A DNA stretch of 64,000 nucleotides. Source: Bradyrhizobium sp. 4 (lineage in GTDB: Bacteria; Pseudomonadota; Alphaproteobacteria; Rhizobiales; Xanthobacteraceae). Of this stretch, positions 9,626 through 18,328 are shown in pieces (position 1 is the stretch's first letter; each line of letters starts with the position of its first letter). The stretch lies in contig NZ_CP064686.1 in assembly GCF_023100905.1 (NCBI RefSeq), positions 5,890,001-5,954,000 of the forward strand, in the 5' to 3' direction. The notes beneath the pieces are model-generated. The model saw only the letters and a program-made list of their open reading frames with translations. It ran no database searches and was not told where the DNA came from. The translations under genes and the position numbers were made by a program.

Positions 9626-11113
9626 ATGCGCCGTCCAGTTCTTCGCAATTTGATTCTTGCATCCGCTCTTCTCGCGCTCACGCAATTGACGACGCCCACG
9701 GATGCGGCGGCCGAAGCGCGGCTCGCACTCGTGATCGGTCAATCGGCCTATCGCACCGTGCCGGAACTGCCCAACGCAGCCAACGACGCCAAGGGCATGA
9801 CGGAGCTGCTCGGCAATGCCGGCTTCACCGTCACCACGGCATCCAATCTGGCGCAGAACGACATGCGTCAGGCGATCTCGGATTTCGCCGGCAAGGTCAG
9901 CGCCAGCGGCGCCGACACCGTCGCGCTGGTGTTCTATGCCGGCCACGGCCTCCAGATCGACGGCGAGAACTATCTCGTTCCCGTCGATCTCGACCCGAAG
10001 CGCGAAGCCGACATTCCGCTGCAGGGTGTGCGGCTCAACGATTTGCTCAACACGCTCGGCGCGCTGCCGACACGAGCCCGCATCTTCATGCTCGATGCCT
10101 GCCGCAACAACCCGTTCCCGGCGCTCAGCGGCGCCGGCCACGGGCTTGCGATCGTCGACACCAAGGCCGGCGCGCCGGGCTCCTTCATTTCCTATTCGAC
10201 CTCGCCGGGCTCCGAAGCCGAGGATGGCTCCGGCATCGACAGCCCCTACACCACCGCGGCGCTGACCGTCGCCAAGCAGCCCAATCTGCCGATCGAGGAA
10301 GTGTTCAAGCGCATTCGCGTCGCCGTGGCGCAATCGACCGACGGACGCCAGATCCCCTGGGAAAGCTCGTCGCTGACGACCGACTTCAAGTTCTTCGGCG
10401 GCGACGGCAGCGGCAGTCAGGCTGCGCTTCCTGGCGCATCCTCCATGGCACTTGCGAGCGGCACGCGCAGCCTCGAGGACTGGCGCAAGGACTTGCAGGG
10501 CAAGCCGGCCATGGTCGCCTATGAGATGGTGATCACCGACGACACCGTGCCGGCGTATCAGGCGTATATCGAGTTGTACGCCCAGGATACCCGTACCCCG
10601 CGCCTGCGCACGATCGTGGAGCGCCGGCGCCAGATGCTGGCGTGGGAGCGCGCCACCGCGATCAACACCCGCGCCTCGTTCGAGGCTTATCTGACGAACT
10701 GGGACAACAGCGATCTGGCTGCGACCGCACGCCGGCTGCTGCTCCGCGTGCAGAACCGCAACTACGTCTTGCCTGCTGTGGTCGCGGCCGCTCCTGCCCC
10801 GGTCGCCGTCGCAATGGCGCCGACCTGCCCGTGCTCGACGCCCACACCGCCGGCTTCGCCGGTCAACCCGGCGGTCGCGCCCGTGATCAAGAAGCGCGTC
10901 GACGACACCCCGCCAAAGCGCAAGGTGGTCGACACGCCGCCCAGGCAACGCCGGCCGCCGCCTGATGAGGTGATCTACGAGCGCGCGCCGCCACCGGATC
11001 GCGGCCCGCCGCCCGGCGCCATCATGCAGGGCATTGGCATCGGTGTCGGGATCGGCATGGGTATGGGCGGCGGACGCGGCGGCGACTATCACAACGACCG
11101 CGGCCGGTACTGA
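9626..11113 (+). CDS. Secreted caspase-like (peptidase C14) protein
   Basis: Protein of 495 residues with an N-terminal signal peptide (about 1-29), a caspase-like p20 fold (about 31-255) and a long C-terminal tail. The catalytic pair is visible: His107 in FYAGHGLQ and Cys159 in LDACRNNPF. The middle part (about 270-375) is helical, with a Pro-rich stretch around 390-470 and a Gly/Met-rich end (GIGVGIGMGMGGG). Ribosome binding is strong (GGAGGTGA, 5 bp before ATG). Bacterial orthocaspases of this type cleave after basic residues, but secreted members have no settled role. No partner gene is obvious; SulP follows about 135 bp later. Confidence 0.9.
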   Translation: MRRPVLRNLILASALLALTQLTTPTDAAAEARLALVIGQSAYRTVPELPNAANDAKGMTELLGNAGFTVTTASNLAQNDMRQAISDFAGKVSASGADTVALVFYAGHGLQIDGENYLVPVDLDPKREADIPLQGVRLNDLLNTLGALPTRARIFMLDACRNNPFPALSGAGHGLAIVDTKAGAPGSFISYSTSPGSEAEDGSGIDSPYTTAALTVAKQPNLPIEEVFKRIRVAVAQSTDGRQIPWESSSLTTDFKFFGGDGSGSQAALPGASSMALASGTRSLEDWRKDLQGKPAMVAYEMVITDDTVPAYQAYIELYAQDTRTPRLRTIVERRRQMLAWERATAINTRASFEAYLTNWDNSDLAATARRLLLRVQNRNYVLPAVVAAAPAPVAVAMAPTCPCSTPTPPASPVNPAVAPVIKKRVDDTPPKRKVVDTPPRQRRPPPDEVIYERAPPPDRGPPPGAIMQGIGIGVGIGMGMGGGRGGDYHNDRGRY

Positions 11114-11130
11114 GACCCCACTCGCGAGAT

Positions 11131-11154
11131 ACGGAGGACAGATCTGTCCTCCGT
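11131..11154. terminator. 24-bp perfect palindrome after caspase-like gene
   Basis: A self-complementary sequence, ACGGAGGACAGA followed directly by its reverse complement, starts 17 bp after the caspase-like stop codon. No T-run follows, so it may be a weak terminator, an RNA-stabilising hairpin or a protein-binding palindrome for the SulP gene start 95 bp further on. Confidence 0.4.
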
Positions 11155-11248
11155 CGACGGATGGAGATAAACTGCGTCTGCTGCTTCCCGATACGGAAAT
11201 GCTGTAGTCTAACCGACTGACGCCAGGCTTTCCGGGGACTCCACATCG

Positions 11249-12916
11249 ATGCCGCACGACGCTCGCGCCAAGCCAGCTTGGCCGCTGTTTCGCTCACTCG
11301 CGTCCTATTCCCTCCCGGGCGATTTGATGGCGGGGCTGACGCTTGCGGCGATCGCGATTCCCGAGCAGATGGCCACGGCGCGGCTCGGCGGCTTCGCGCC
11401 GCAGATCGGCTTCTTCGCCTTCATGGCGGGATCGCTCGGCTTTGCGATGCTCGGCCGCAACCGCTTCCTGTCCTGCGGCGCCGATTCCACGATCACGCCG
11501 ATCTTCGCCGGCGGACTGGCGGCGCTGGCTGCTGCCGGCTCGCCTGAGTATCAGGGCCTCGCAATCGCGCTGGCGTTGATGGTCGGTGCGATGATGCTGG
11601 CGGGCGGCGCCTTCCGCCTTGGCGGCATCGCCAATCTCTTGTCCGTGCCCGTCATGGTCGGCTTCCTCGCCGGCATCTCCGTCCACATCATCGTGTCGCA
11701 ATTGCCGGGCGTGCTGGGCCTGGACTCGCCGGGCGGACCGACGCTCGATCGCATCGGTGTGCTCGCAAGCGAGCTCGGCCGCAGCAATCCCTTCACGTTG
11801 TGCATCGGCTTCGGCGTGCTTGCCGTGGTCTTCGTCGCTGAGAAGATCAGCGCAAAAATTCCGGGCGCACTGATCGGGCTCGTCGCCGCGACCCTGGCCA
11901 CGATCGCGCTCGGCCTCGAGAACAAGGGCGTCAATGTCGTAGGCCTCGTGCCGGGCACGCTGCCGCGGCCGACCTTCCCCGAGCTTGCACCGGAGCAATG
12001 GGTCCGCCTCGTGCCGCTCGCGTTTGTCATCACGGTCGTGGTGATGGTGCAGACCGCGGCGACGACGCGCTCGTTCCCGTCCGATCCCGACAAGCCGGCC
12101 GATGTCGATCGCGATTTTCTCGGCGTGGGTGCCGGCAGCGCGCTGTCGGGCCTGTTCGGCGCGTTTCCGGTCAATGCCAGCCCGCCGCGGACGGGCATTG
12201 TCGCCGAGACCGGCGGACAATCGCAGCTCGCGGGTCTCGCCGCGGCGACAATCGTACTGGCGCTGCTCGCGTTTGGAACGGGATTGCTGCAGCACGTTCC
12301 GGACGCAGCCCTCGGCGGCATCCTGCTGTTCGTCGCGCTGCGCATCATCCGCGTGAAGCAGATCGTCACGATCTATCGCCAATCCCCGAGCGAATTCCTG
12401 CTGATCGCCGCCACCGCCGCGCTGATCATCGTGCTGCCGATCCAGCAGGGTGCGTTCCTCGGCATCGTGCTGTCGCTGCTGCACGGCATCTGGAGCACGA
12501 CGCGCGCGCGGCTCGTCGAGTTCGAGCGCGTGCCGGGCACCACGATCTGGTGGCCGGCGCATCCGCACATCGCCGGCGAGCGCATCGCCGGAGTCGCCGT
12601 GATCGGGCTGCAGGCGCCGCTGTCGTTCCTCAACGCGCCCGGCTTTCGCAGCGACGTGACCAAGGTGCTCGGCGCGACGCCTCCGCAGCTGCTGGTGCTG
12701 GAGGCGAGCGGCATGGTCGAGATCGACTTCACCGCCGCGCAGATCCTGCTCGATGTGTTCAGGGCGTGCAGCGAACAGGGTGTCACGGTCGCGCTGGCCC
12801 GGCTGGAATCGGTGCGCGCGCAGGACGCATTCGAGCGGTTCAAACTGTTCGAGGCCCTGCCCCGGGAAAACGTCTTCCACAGTGTCGACGAGGCCGTGCG
12901 CAGGCTGGCGAAATAA
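11249..12916 (+). CDS. SulP family anion transporter with STAS domain
   Basis: Inner-membrane transporter of 555 residues. The membrane domain (about residues 15-400) has the SulP start (YSLPGDLMAGLTLAAIAIPE) and many glycine-rich helices. A cytoplasmic STAS domain follows (about 440-550; LLVLEASGMVEIDFTAAQIL). SulP proteins move sulfate, bicarbonate or other small anions, often with protons or sodium. The STAS domain often binds regulators. No sulfate-assimilation or carbonic anhydrase gene is adjacent, so the substrate stays open. Confidence 0.9.
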   Translation: MPHDARAKPAWPLFRSLASYSLPGDLMAGLTLAAIAIPEQMATARLGGFAPQIGFFAFMAGSLGFAMLGRNRFLSCGADSTITPIFAGGLAALAAAGSPEYQGLAIALALMVGAMMLAGGAFRLGGIANLLSVPVMVGFLAGISVHIIVSQLPGVLGLDSPGGPTLDRIGVLASELGRSNPFTLCIGFGVLAVVFVAEKISAKIPGALIGLVAATLATIALGLENKGVNVVGLVPGTLPRPTFPELAPEQWVRLVPLAFVITVVVMVQTAATTRSFPSDPDKPADVDRDFLGVGAGSALSGLFGAFPVNASPPRTGIVAETGGQSQLAGLAAATIVLALLAFGTGLLQHVPDAALGGILLFVALRIIRVKQIVTIYRQSPSEFLLIAATAALIIVLPIQQGAFLGIVLSLLHGIWSTTRARLVEFERVPGTTIWWPAHPHIAGERIAGVAVIGLQAPLSFLNAPGFRSDVTKVLGATPPQLLVLEASGMVEIDFTAAQILLDVFRACSEQGVTVALARLESVRAQDAFERFKLFEALPRENVFHSVDEAVRRLAK

Positions 12917-12922
12917 CTGCGC

Positions 12923-13285
12923 TCACTGCGCCAATGTCGGATGATCCCGCTGGATCGTTTCGCGGATCCAGCTGGCATGGATCGCGCGAAACAGGATTTG
13001 CGCCGTCTTGAGGTCGTTCGCTGTCATGCAGAGATCGACGATGCGACGGACTGCGTCGTCGCGCATCAGCCCGTCCGCGATCTTCATCGCGATTTCCATC
13101 GCGACTTTCGCCGCGCGCTCGTAGCGCTCGCTGTCGCGCTTGTCGCTGCGGGCGGCCCCTGCCGCGCTCGCCGCGGCGGCGTCACAGATCGCACGGATGC
13201 GCTCGGCGGCCTCGATATCGCCGAGCGGCCGTTCGACCGCTTCGTCCCAGATATCCCGTTGCGTCTTGCGCGCGAACCACTGCAT
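12923..13285 (-). CDS. Hypothetical protein, 120 residues
   Basis: I do not recognise this small, mostly helical, soluble-looking protein. It has no signal peptide or membrane helix. Charged and alanine-rich helices cover most of it, with Cys residues near 34 and 86. It begins at an ATG 50 bp downstream of the FAD-linked oxidase gene on the same strand, so the two are probably co-transcribed. It ends 6 bp from the convergent SulP gene. Coding support comes from the tight packing and the protein-like composition of the frame. Confidence 0.65.
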   Translation of the reverse strand: MQWFARKTQRDIWDEAVERPLGDIEAAERIRAICDAAAASAAGAARSDKRDSERYERAAKVAMEIAMKIADGLMRDDAVRRIVDLCMTANDLKTAQILFRAIHASWIRETIQRDHPTLAQ

Positions 13286-13335
13286 TGTCTGCTCCGCGGT
13301 GACGGAGCGAGCATAAACGGCGGTGAGCCTGCGCG

Positions 13336-14760
13336 CTACGCCTCCGGTACGATCTTGCCGGGATTGAAGATGTTCTGCGGATCGAGCGCCTTTTTCAGTG
13401 CCCGCATCGCATCGATCGCCTCGGGGCCGAGCTCCGCCTTGAGATATTTCTGCTTGCCCTGGCCTATGCCGTGCTCGCCGGTGCAGGTGCCGTCCATCGC
13501 CTGCGCGCGCTCGACCAGCCGATGCATGAACTCCTCGCCGCGGGCCATCTCGTCGGCATCGTTGGTGTCGCAGACCAGCGAGCAGTGGAAATTGCCGTCG
13601 CCGACATGGCCCACGATCGGCGACAACAGGTTGAGTCGCTTGAGATCTTCCTCGGTTTCGCCGACACATTCGGCAAGGCGCGAGATCGGCACGCAGACGT
13701 CGGTCGCGACCACGCCGATGCTGTCACCGGGCCGCAGCGCCTTCACCGACCAGTAGGCGTCGTGCCGCGCCTGCCACAGTTTTGTGCGATCCTCCGGTTT
13801 GGTGGTCCAGGAGAAATCGCCGCCGCCGCAGTCCTTTGCGATCTCGCCGAAGGCCTTGGACTGTTCGGCGACCTCGATCTCGCTGCCGTGGAATTCCATC
13901 AGTAGCAGCGGCGTTTCCGGCAGCGTCAGCTTCGAATAGGCGTTGCAGGCCCGTACCTGCGCGGCGTTGAGCAACTCGATGCGCGCTACGGGAATGCCGG
14001 TCTGGATCGCCAGGATCACGGCCTGACACGCCCCGTGCACGGTCTCGAACGACACCGCGCCGGCCGCGATCGTATCGGGGATGCCACGCAGGCGGATGGT
14101 CAGTTCCGAGATGATGCCGAGCGTGCCCTCGGCGCCGACGAACAGATGCGTCAGGTCATAGCCGGCGGATGATTTCTTCGCGCGCGTGCCGGTCGTGATG
14201 ATCTCGCCGTCGCCGCGGACCACTTTCAGCGCCAGCACACTGTCGCGCATGGTGCCGTAGCGCACCGCGTTGGTGCCGGAGGCGCGGGTCGAGGCCATGC
14301 CGCCGAGGGAGGCGTCCGCGCCGGGGTCGATCGGGAAGAACAAGCCCTGGTCGCGCAGATGCTCGTTCAGCGCCTTGCGGGTGACGCCGGGCTGGATCAC
14401 GCAGTCGAGGTCCTCGGCATGCACCGCGAGCACCTTGTTCATGTCGCGTAGGTCGATGCAGATTCCGCCGGCGGGTGCGTTGACCTGGCCCTCGAGCGAG
14501 GTGCCGGTGCCGAAGGCGATGACGGGCACGCCGTTTTTCGCGCAGATCCGCACCACGTCCTGGATGTCGGCGGTCTCCTGCGCCATCACCACGCCGTCCG
14601 GCGGCTGGTTCACGATCCATGTGGTGGTATGGCCGTGCTGCTCGCGGACGGCCTGCGAGGTGATGAGGCGGTTGCCGAACCGCGCGGCAAGCTGCTCCAG
14701 CGCGCTCGCAAGGGCTTTCGGCGCCGGCCGCGGCGGATTATTGGTGATGGTCGTACCCAC
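13336..14760 (-). CDS. FAD-linked oxidase (GlcD / D-lactate dehydrogenase-like)
   Basis: Flavoprotein of 474 residues with an N-terminal PCMH-type FAD-binding domain and a C-terminal FAD-oxidase domain. The FAD motif is in PVIAFGTGTSLEGQ, and the family hallmark GEHGIGQGK is near the C-terminus, followed by the usual ending (LKKALDPQNIFNPGKIVP). A GHVGDGNFHC segment supplies the metal-binding histidines of this group. Likely substrates are D-lactate, glycolate or D-2-hydroxyglutarate. The start is a GTG with GGGAGG 7 bp upstream, shorter than the longest open frame. Confidence 0.88.
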   Translation of the reverse strand: MGTTITNNPPRPAPKALASALEQLAARFGNRLITSQAVREQHGHTTTWIVNQPPDGVVMAQETADIQDVVRICAKNGVPVIAFGTGTSLEGQVNAPAGGICIDLRDMNKVLAVHAEDLDCVIQPGVTRKALNEHLRDQGLFFPIDPGADASLGGMASTRASGTNAVRYGTMRDSVLALKVVRGDGEIITTGTRAKKSSAGYDLTHLFVGAEGTLGIISELTIRLRGIPDTIAAGAVSFETVHGACQAVILAIQTGIPVARIELLNAAQVRACNAYSKLTLPETPLLLMEFHGSEIEVAEQSKAFGEIAKDCGGGDFSWTTKPEDRTKLWQARHDAYWSVKALRPGDSIGVVATDVCVPISRLAECVGETEEDLKRLNLLSPIVGHVGDGNFHCSLVCDTNDADEMARGEEFMHRLVERAQAMDGTCTGEHGIGQGKQKYLKAELGPEAIDAMRALKKALDPQNIFNPGKIVPEA

Positions 14761-14847
14761 GGACGTTCCTCCCGACGAGACGAACCGTGGCAAAGGACAT
14801 CTCACCGGTCAAGTCAAGCGACCGGATGCATAGCTGGGGAAGGACAC

Positions 14848-15354
14848 ATGCCGGAGACTGCTGCCACAACGATCGAGGGCGCGCCGTTCCGCGCCTCGAT
14901 CATGCAGGTCGAGCCGCAATGGATCGACTACAACGGCCACCTCAACATGGCCTATTATAACGTGATGTTCGACCGCGCGATCGATCAGATGTGGCTGACG
15001 CTCGGGATCGGGCCGGGCTACATGAAGGAGCGCGGCGGCTCGACCTTCACTGCCGAATGCCACGTGCGCTATTTGCGCGAAATCCACCTCGGCGATCCCG
15101 TGCAGGTCTCGGTCTGGCTGCTGGAAGCCGACGACAAGCGGCTTCACACCTTCCAGGAGCTGCGACACGCCACCGAAGGCTGGCTATCTGCCACGTCGGA
15201 GAACATGTCGCTCCACATCGACATGGGCTCACGAAAGGTGGCGGCCTTTCCGCCAGACATAAGCGAGCGCATCGCAGCGGTGGTCGAGACCCACAGCGCG
15301 GTGCCACGGCCCGAGGGCATCGGCCGGAACGTGGCGATGCCCTCGAAGCGGTAA
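14848..15354 (+). CDS. Acyl-CoA thioesterase (hotdog fold)
   Basis: Protein of 168 residues with the 4-hydroxybenzoyl-CoA thioesterase type of hotdog fold. The landmark is WIDYNGHLNMAYYNVMFDRA, where the Asp and the NGHLN helix form the active site. GGGGAAGGA precedes the ATG by 4-6 bp. It probably hydrolyses a short or aromatic acyl-CoA. It stands alone between divergent and convergent neighbours, so the pathway cannot be told; a role in carnitine or betaine metabolism, as for related thioesterases, is only a guess. Confidence 0.82.
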   Translation: MPETAATTIEGAPFRASIMQVEPQWIDYNGHLNMAYYNVMFDRAIDQMWLTLGIGPGYMKERGGSTFTAECHVRYLREIHLGDPVQVSVWLLEADDKRLHTFQELRHATEGWLSATSENMSLHIDMGSRKVAAFPPDISERIAAVVETHSAVPRPEGIGRNVAMPSKR

Positions 15355-15359
15355 GCGCG

Positions 15360-15533
15360 CTAGACCCTGGTACGGCCGCGGGCCAGACCGACAACGGCCG
15401 AGACCAGGAACAACACGACGGCAATGAAGAAGATGATCTTGGCGATTTCGATCGACGCGCCGGCGAGGCCGCCAAAGCCCAGGATACCGGCGATCAGGGC
15501 GATAACCAGAAACGTCACTACCCAGCTAAGCAT
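15360..15533 (-). CDS. DUF1328 small membrane protein (YtjA-like)
   Basis: Protein of 57 residues with two membrane helices (about 4-24 and 31-52) and a basic C-terminal end (ARGRTRV). The segment FLVIALIAGILGFGGLAG followed by AKIIFFI is typical of the DUF1328/YtjA family, which is common in Proteobacteria and often stress-induced; its function is unknown. The stop lies 5 bp from the convergent thioesterase stop. Confidence 0.85.
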   Translation of the reverse strand: MLSWVVTFLVIALIAGILGFGGLAGASIEIAKIIFFIAVVLFLVSAVVGLARGRTRV

Positions 15534-15783
15534 GATCCGAACCTCTGTTTCGATGTCTGTCTGCGATCGGCGCGCCTGACGCGCCTCACTTGCAGAACCA
15601 ATCGCCAACTCGGAACAATGGTTCCGAGCCGCTAGGGCCGGAAATTCGCCTGACCCGCAGGAACAAATTGGCTTTCCGCGCACGTGGAAAACCTCCGCCC
15701 GCGGCCCCATATAGGGACCAATCCCTGTTAAGAAGGCTCCCCTTTCACCACCCCGCGGTGCCAACGTGGGGCAAATGATTCGC

Positions 15784-18321
15784 ATGACCGAGCCGAGCAA
15801 GATCACGTCCCAGAGCGTCCCCGACCACCAGCCCGCAGCCGGCGGCATCGCAGCGCGTGCGCGGGCCTCGGTGGGCCCGCAATACCTGTCCGGGCTCAAT
15901 CCGGAGCAGCGCGAGGCTGTGGAAACGCTGGACGGCCCGGTTCTGGTGCTGGCCGGCGCCGGCACCGGCAAGACCCGCGTGCTGACCACGCGCATCGCCC
16001 ATATCCTGAGCCAGGGCCGCGCCCGCCCATCCGAAATCCTGTCGGTGACCTTCACCAACAAGGCCGCGCGCGAGATGAAGCACCGGCTGGGTCAGATGCT
16101 CGGTCATGCGGTGGAAGGGATGCCGTGGCTCGGCACTTTCCACTCCATCGGCGGGCGCATCCTGCGGACCCACGCCGAGCTGGCGCAGCTCAAGTCGAAC
16201 TTCACCGTGCTCGACGTCGACGATCAGGTCCGACTGCTCAAGCAGCTTCTGCAAGCCGACAATATCGACGACAAGCGCTGGCCCGCGCGCATGCTCGCCG
16301 GCCTCATCGACGGCTGGAAGAATCGCGGCCTGACGCCGTCGCAGGTGCCGTCGGGCGAAGCCGCCGTGTTCGCCAACGGCAAGGGCGGCAAGCTCTATGC
16401 GAGCTACCAGGAGCGGCTGAAGATTTTGAACGCCGCCGATTTCGGCGATCTGCTGCTCGAGGACATCCGCATCTTCCGCGAGCACCCGGATATCCTGCGG
16501 CAGTACCAGCAGCGCTTCAAATTCATCCTGGTCGATGAGTATCAAGACACCAACGTCGCGCAGTATCTGTGGCTGCGGCTGCTGTCGCAGGCGCCGTCGG
16601 CCAATCCGTCATTGCCGGGCTTGCCCCGGCAAGCCATCGATTCTTCGCCGAGCGATGGCGCGGAGGCGCCGCCTCCGGCGCAAGAAAAAACACACGTCAA
16701 GAACATCTGCTGCGTCGGCGATGACGACCAGTCGATCTATGGCTGGCGCGGCGCGGAGGTCGACAACATCCTGCGCTTCGACCATGATTTCCCCGGCGCC
16801 AAGGTCATCCGCCTCGAGCGCAACTACCGCTCGACCGGCCACATCCTCGCCGCCGCCTCGCACCTGATCGCCCACAACGAGGGCCGGCTCGGCAAGACGC
16901 TGCGCACCGAAGACCATGACGGCGAGAAGGTCACGGTGACAGGCTCGTGGGATTCGGAAGAGGAAGCCCGCGGCATCGGCGAGGAGATCGAGCAGATCCA
17001 GCGCCAGGGCGACAAGCTCAACGAGATCGCCATCCTGGTGCGCGCGTCCTACCAGATGCGCGAGTTCGAGGACCGCTTCGTCACGCTCGGCCTGCCCTAT
17101 CGCGTCATCGGCGGCCCGCGCTTCTACGAGCGCGCCGAAATCCGCGACGCGCTGGCCTATCTGCGCGTCATCAATTCGCCGGCCGACGATCTCGCCTTCG
17201 AGCGCATCGTCAACACGCCCAAGCGCGGCCTGGGCGATGCCACCGTGCAGATGCTGCACGATCACGCCCGCAAGCGCCGCATTCCGCTGTTCGAGGCGGC
17301 GCGCGCGGTGGTCGAGACCGACGAGCTGAAGCCGAAGGCGCGCGGCTCGTTACGCGACGTCGTCGCCCAGTTCGACCGCTGGCGCGCCCAGCGCGAGGTC
17401 ACCTCGCACACGGAGCTCGCCGAGATCGTGCTCGACGAGAGCGGCTACACCGAGATGTGGCAGAAGGACCGTTCGGCGGACGCCGCGGGCCGGCTCGAAA
17501 ACCTCAAGGAGCTGGTGCGCTCGATGGAGGAGTTCGAGAATTTGCAAGGGTTTTTGGAGCACATCTCGCTGGTGATGGACCGCGACAGCGGTGCCGATGA
17601 GGACGCAGTGTCGCTGATGACCTTGCATTCGGCCAAGGGGCTGGAATTCGACAACGTGTTCCTGCCGGGCTGGGAGGAAGGCCTGTTTCCGAGCCAGCGC
17701 ACGCTGGACGAACAGGGCCGCGCCGGCCTCGAGGAAGAGCGCCGGCTCGGCCATGTCGGCCTGACCCGGGCCCGCCGCCGCGCCAAAATCTACTTTGCGA
17801 CCAACCGCCGGATCCACGGCACCTGGTCGACCACGATCCCGTCGCGCTTCCTCGACGAATTGCCGGCCGCCAATGTCGAGATCACAGAATCCAAGGGCGG
17901 CTCGGCCTGGGGCGGCACCGGCGGCTACGGCGCCTCCCGCTTCGACGACATGGAAGCGTTCGGCTCCACCTATTCGACCCCCGGCTGGCAGCGCGCCCAG
18001 GCCAATCGCAATCGTGGCGGCGGCGGGGGCGGCAATGGCGGCCGCGGCAGCTTCGAGGAACAAGCCTCGTCGTTTTCGTCCCAGTCGTCCTCGCCCGATT
18101 TCGGCAGCTTCTCCTCGCGTCGCCGCGGACCGCTGACGATCGAGGGCGAGCTGGTGGCCAAATCCACCGGCACGACCTCGGAATTCTCCCTCTCCGACCG
18201 CGTCTTCCACCAGAAATTCGGCTATGGCCGCGTCACCAAGATCGACGGCAACAAGCTCACCATCGCCTTCGACAAGGCGGGGGAAAAGAAGGTCGTGGAC
18301 AGTTTTGTGCAGCGGGCGTGA
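15784..18321 (+). CDS. uvrD: ATP-dependent DNA helicase, UvrD/PcrA type
   Basis: Superfamily 1A helicase of about 845 residues, acting in DNA repair and replication restart. Visible motifs: Walker A GAGTGKT (about 58-64), TFTNKAAREM, Walker B DEYQDTN (about 252-258), motif III GDDDQSIYGWRG (about 313-324), RNYRSTG, and LMTLHSAKGLEFDNV with VGLTRARRRA. The C-terminal part has a Gly/Asn-rich linker and a final Tudor-like segment (FGYGRVTKIDGNKLTIAF). About 28 residues between motifs II and III (about 275-302) are encoded by a palindromic element listed separately. GTG 15766 and ATG 15775 are alternative starts. Confidence 0.93.
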   Translation: MTEPSKITSQSVPDHQPAAGGIAARARASVGPQYLSGLNPEQREAVETLDGPVLVLAGAGTGKTRVLTTRIAHILSQGRARPSEILSVTFTNKAAREMKHRLGQMLGHAVEGMPWLGTFHSIGGRILRTHAELAQLKSNFTVLDVDDQVRLLKQLLQADNIDDKRWPARMLAGLIDGWKNRGLTPSQVPSGEAAVFANGKGGKLYASYQERLKILNAADFGDLLLEDIRIFREHPDILRQYQQRFKFILVDEYQDTNVAQYLWLRLLSQAPSANPSLPGLPRQAIDSSPSDGAEAPPPAQEKTHVKNICCVGDDDQSIYGWRGAEVDNILRFDHDFPGAKVIRLERNYRSTGHILAAASHLIAHNEGRLGKTLRTEDHDGEKVTVTGSWDSEEEARGIGEEIEQIQRQGDKLNEIAILVRASYQMREFEDRFVTLGLPYRVIGGPRFYERAEIRDALAYLRVINSPADDLAFERIVNTPKRGLGDATVQMLHDHARKRRIPLFEAARAVVETDELKPKARGSLRDVVAQFDRWRAQREVTSHTELAEIVLDESGYTEMWQKDRSADAAGRLENLKELVRSMEEFENLQGFLEHISLVMDRDSGADEDAVSLMTLHSAKGLEFDNVFLPGWEEGLFPSQRTLDEQGRAGLEEERRLGHVGLTRARRRAKIYFATNRRIHGTWSTTIPSRFLDELPAANVEITESKGGSAWGGTGGYGASRFDDMEAFGSTYSTPGWQRAQANRNRGGGGGGNGGRGSFEEQASSFSSQSSSPDFGSFSSRRRGPLTIEGELVAKSTGTTSEFSLSDRVFHQKFGYGRVTKIDGNKLTIAFDKAGEKKVVDSFVQRA
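16606..16690 (+). repeat. Palindromic element inserted in frame in uvrD
   Basis: About 85 bp made of three stacked inverted repeats: CCGGG/CCCGG, GCCATCG/CGATGGC and GGAGGC/GCCTCC. It keeps the uvrD frame open and adds about 28 Pro/Ser/Ala-rich residues (starting NPSLPGLPRQ) between helicase motifs II and III, where related helicases have a short loop. The look is that of the small intergenic palindromic repeats of rhizobial genomes. Boundaries are approximate because there is no uninterrupted copy to compare. Confidence 0.7.
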
Positions 18322-18328
18322 GGCCTGC

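Noticed and set aside
9539..11257. 572-codon frame opposite the caspase-like gene
   Set aside because: The plus strand has signal peptide, catalytic His and Cys, and a strong ribosome-binding site.
11294..12880. 528-codon frame opposite SulP
   Set aside because: Very Arg/Asp/His-rich with no domain; mirror of a conserved transporter.
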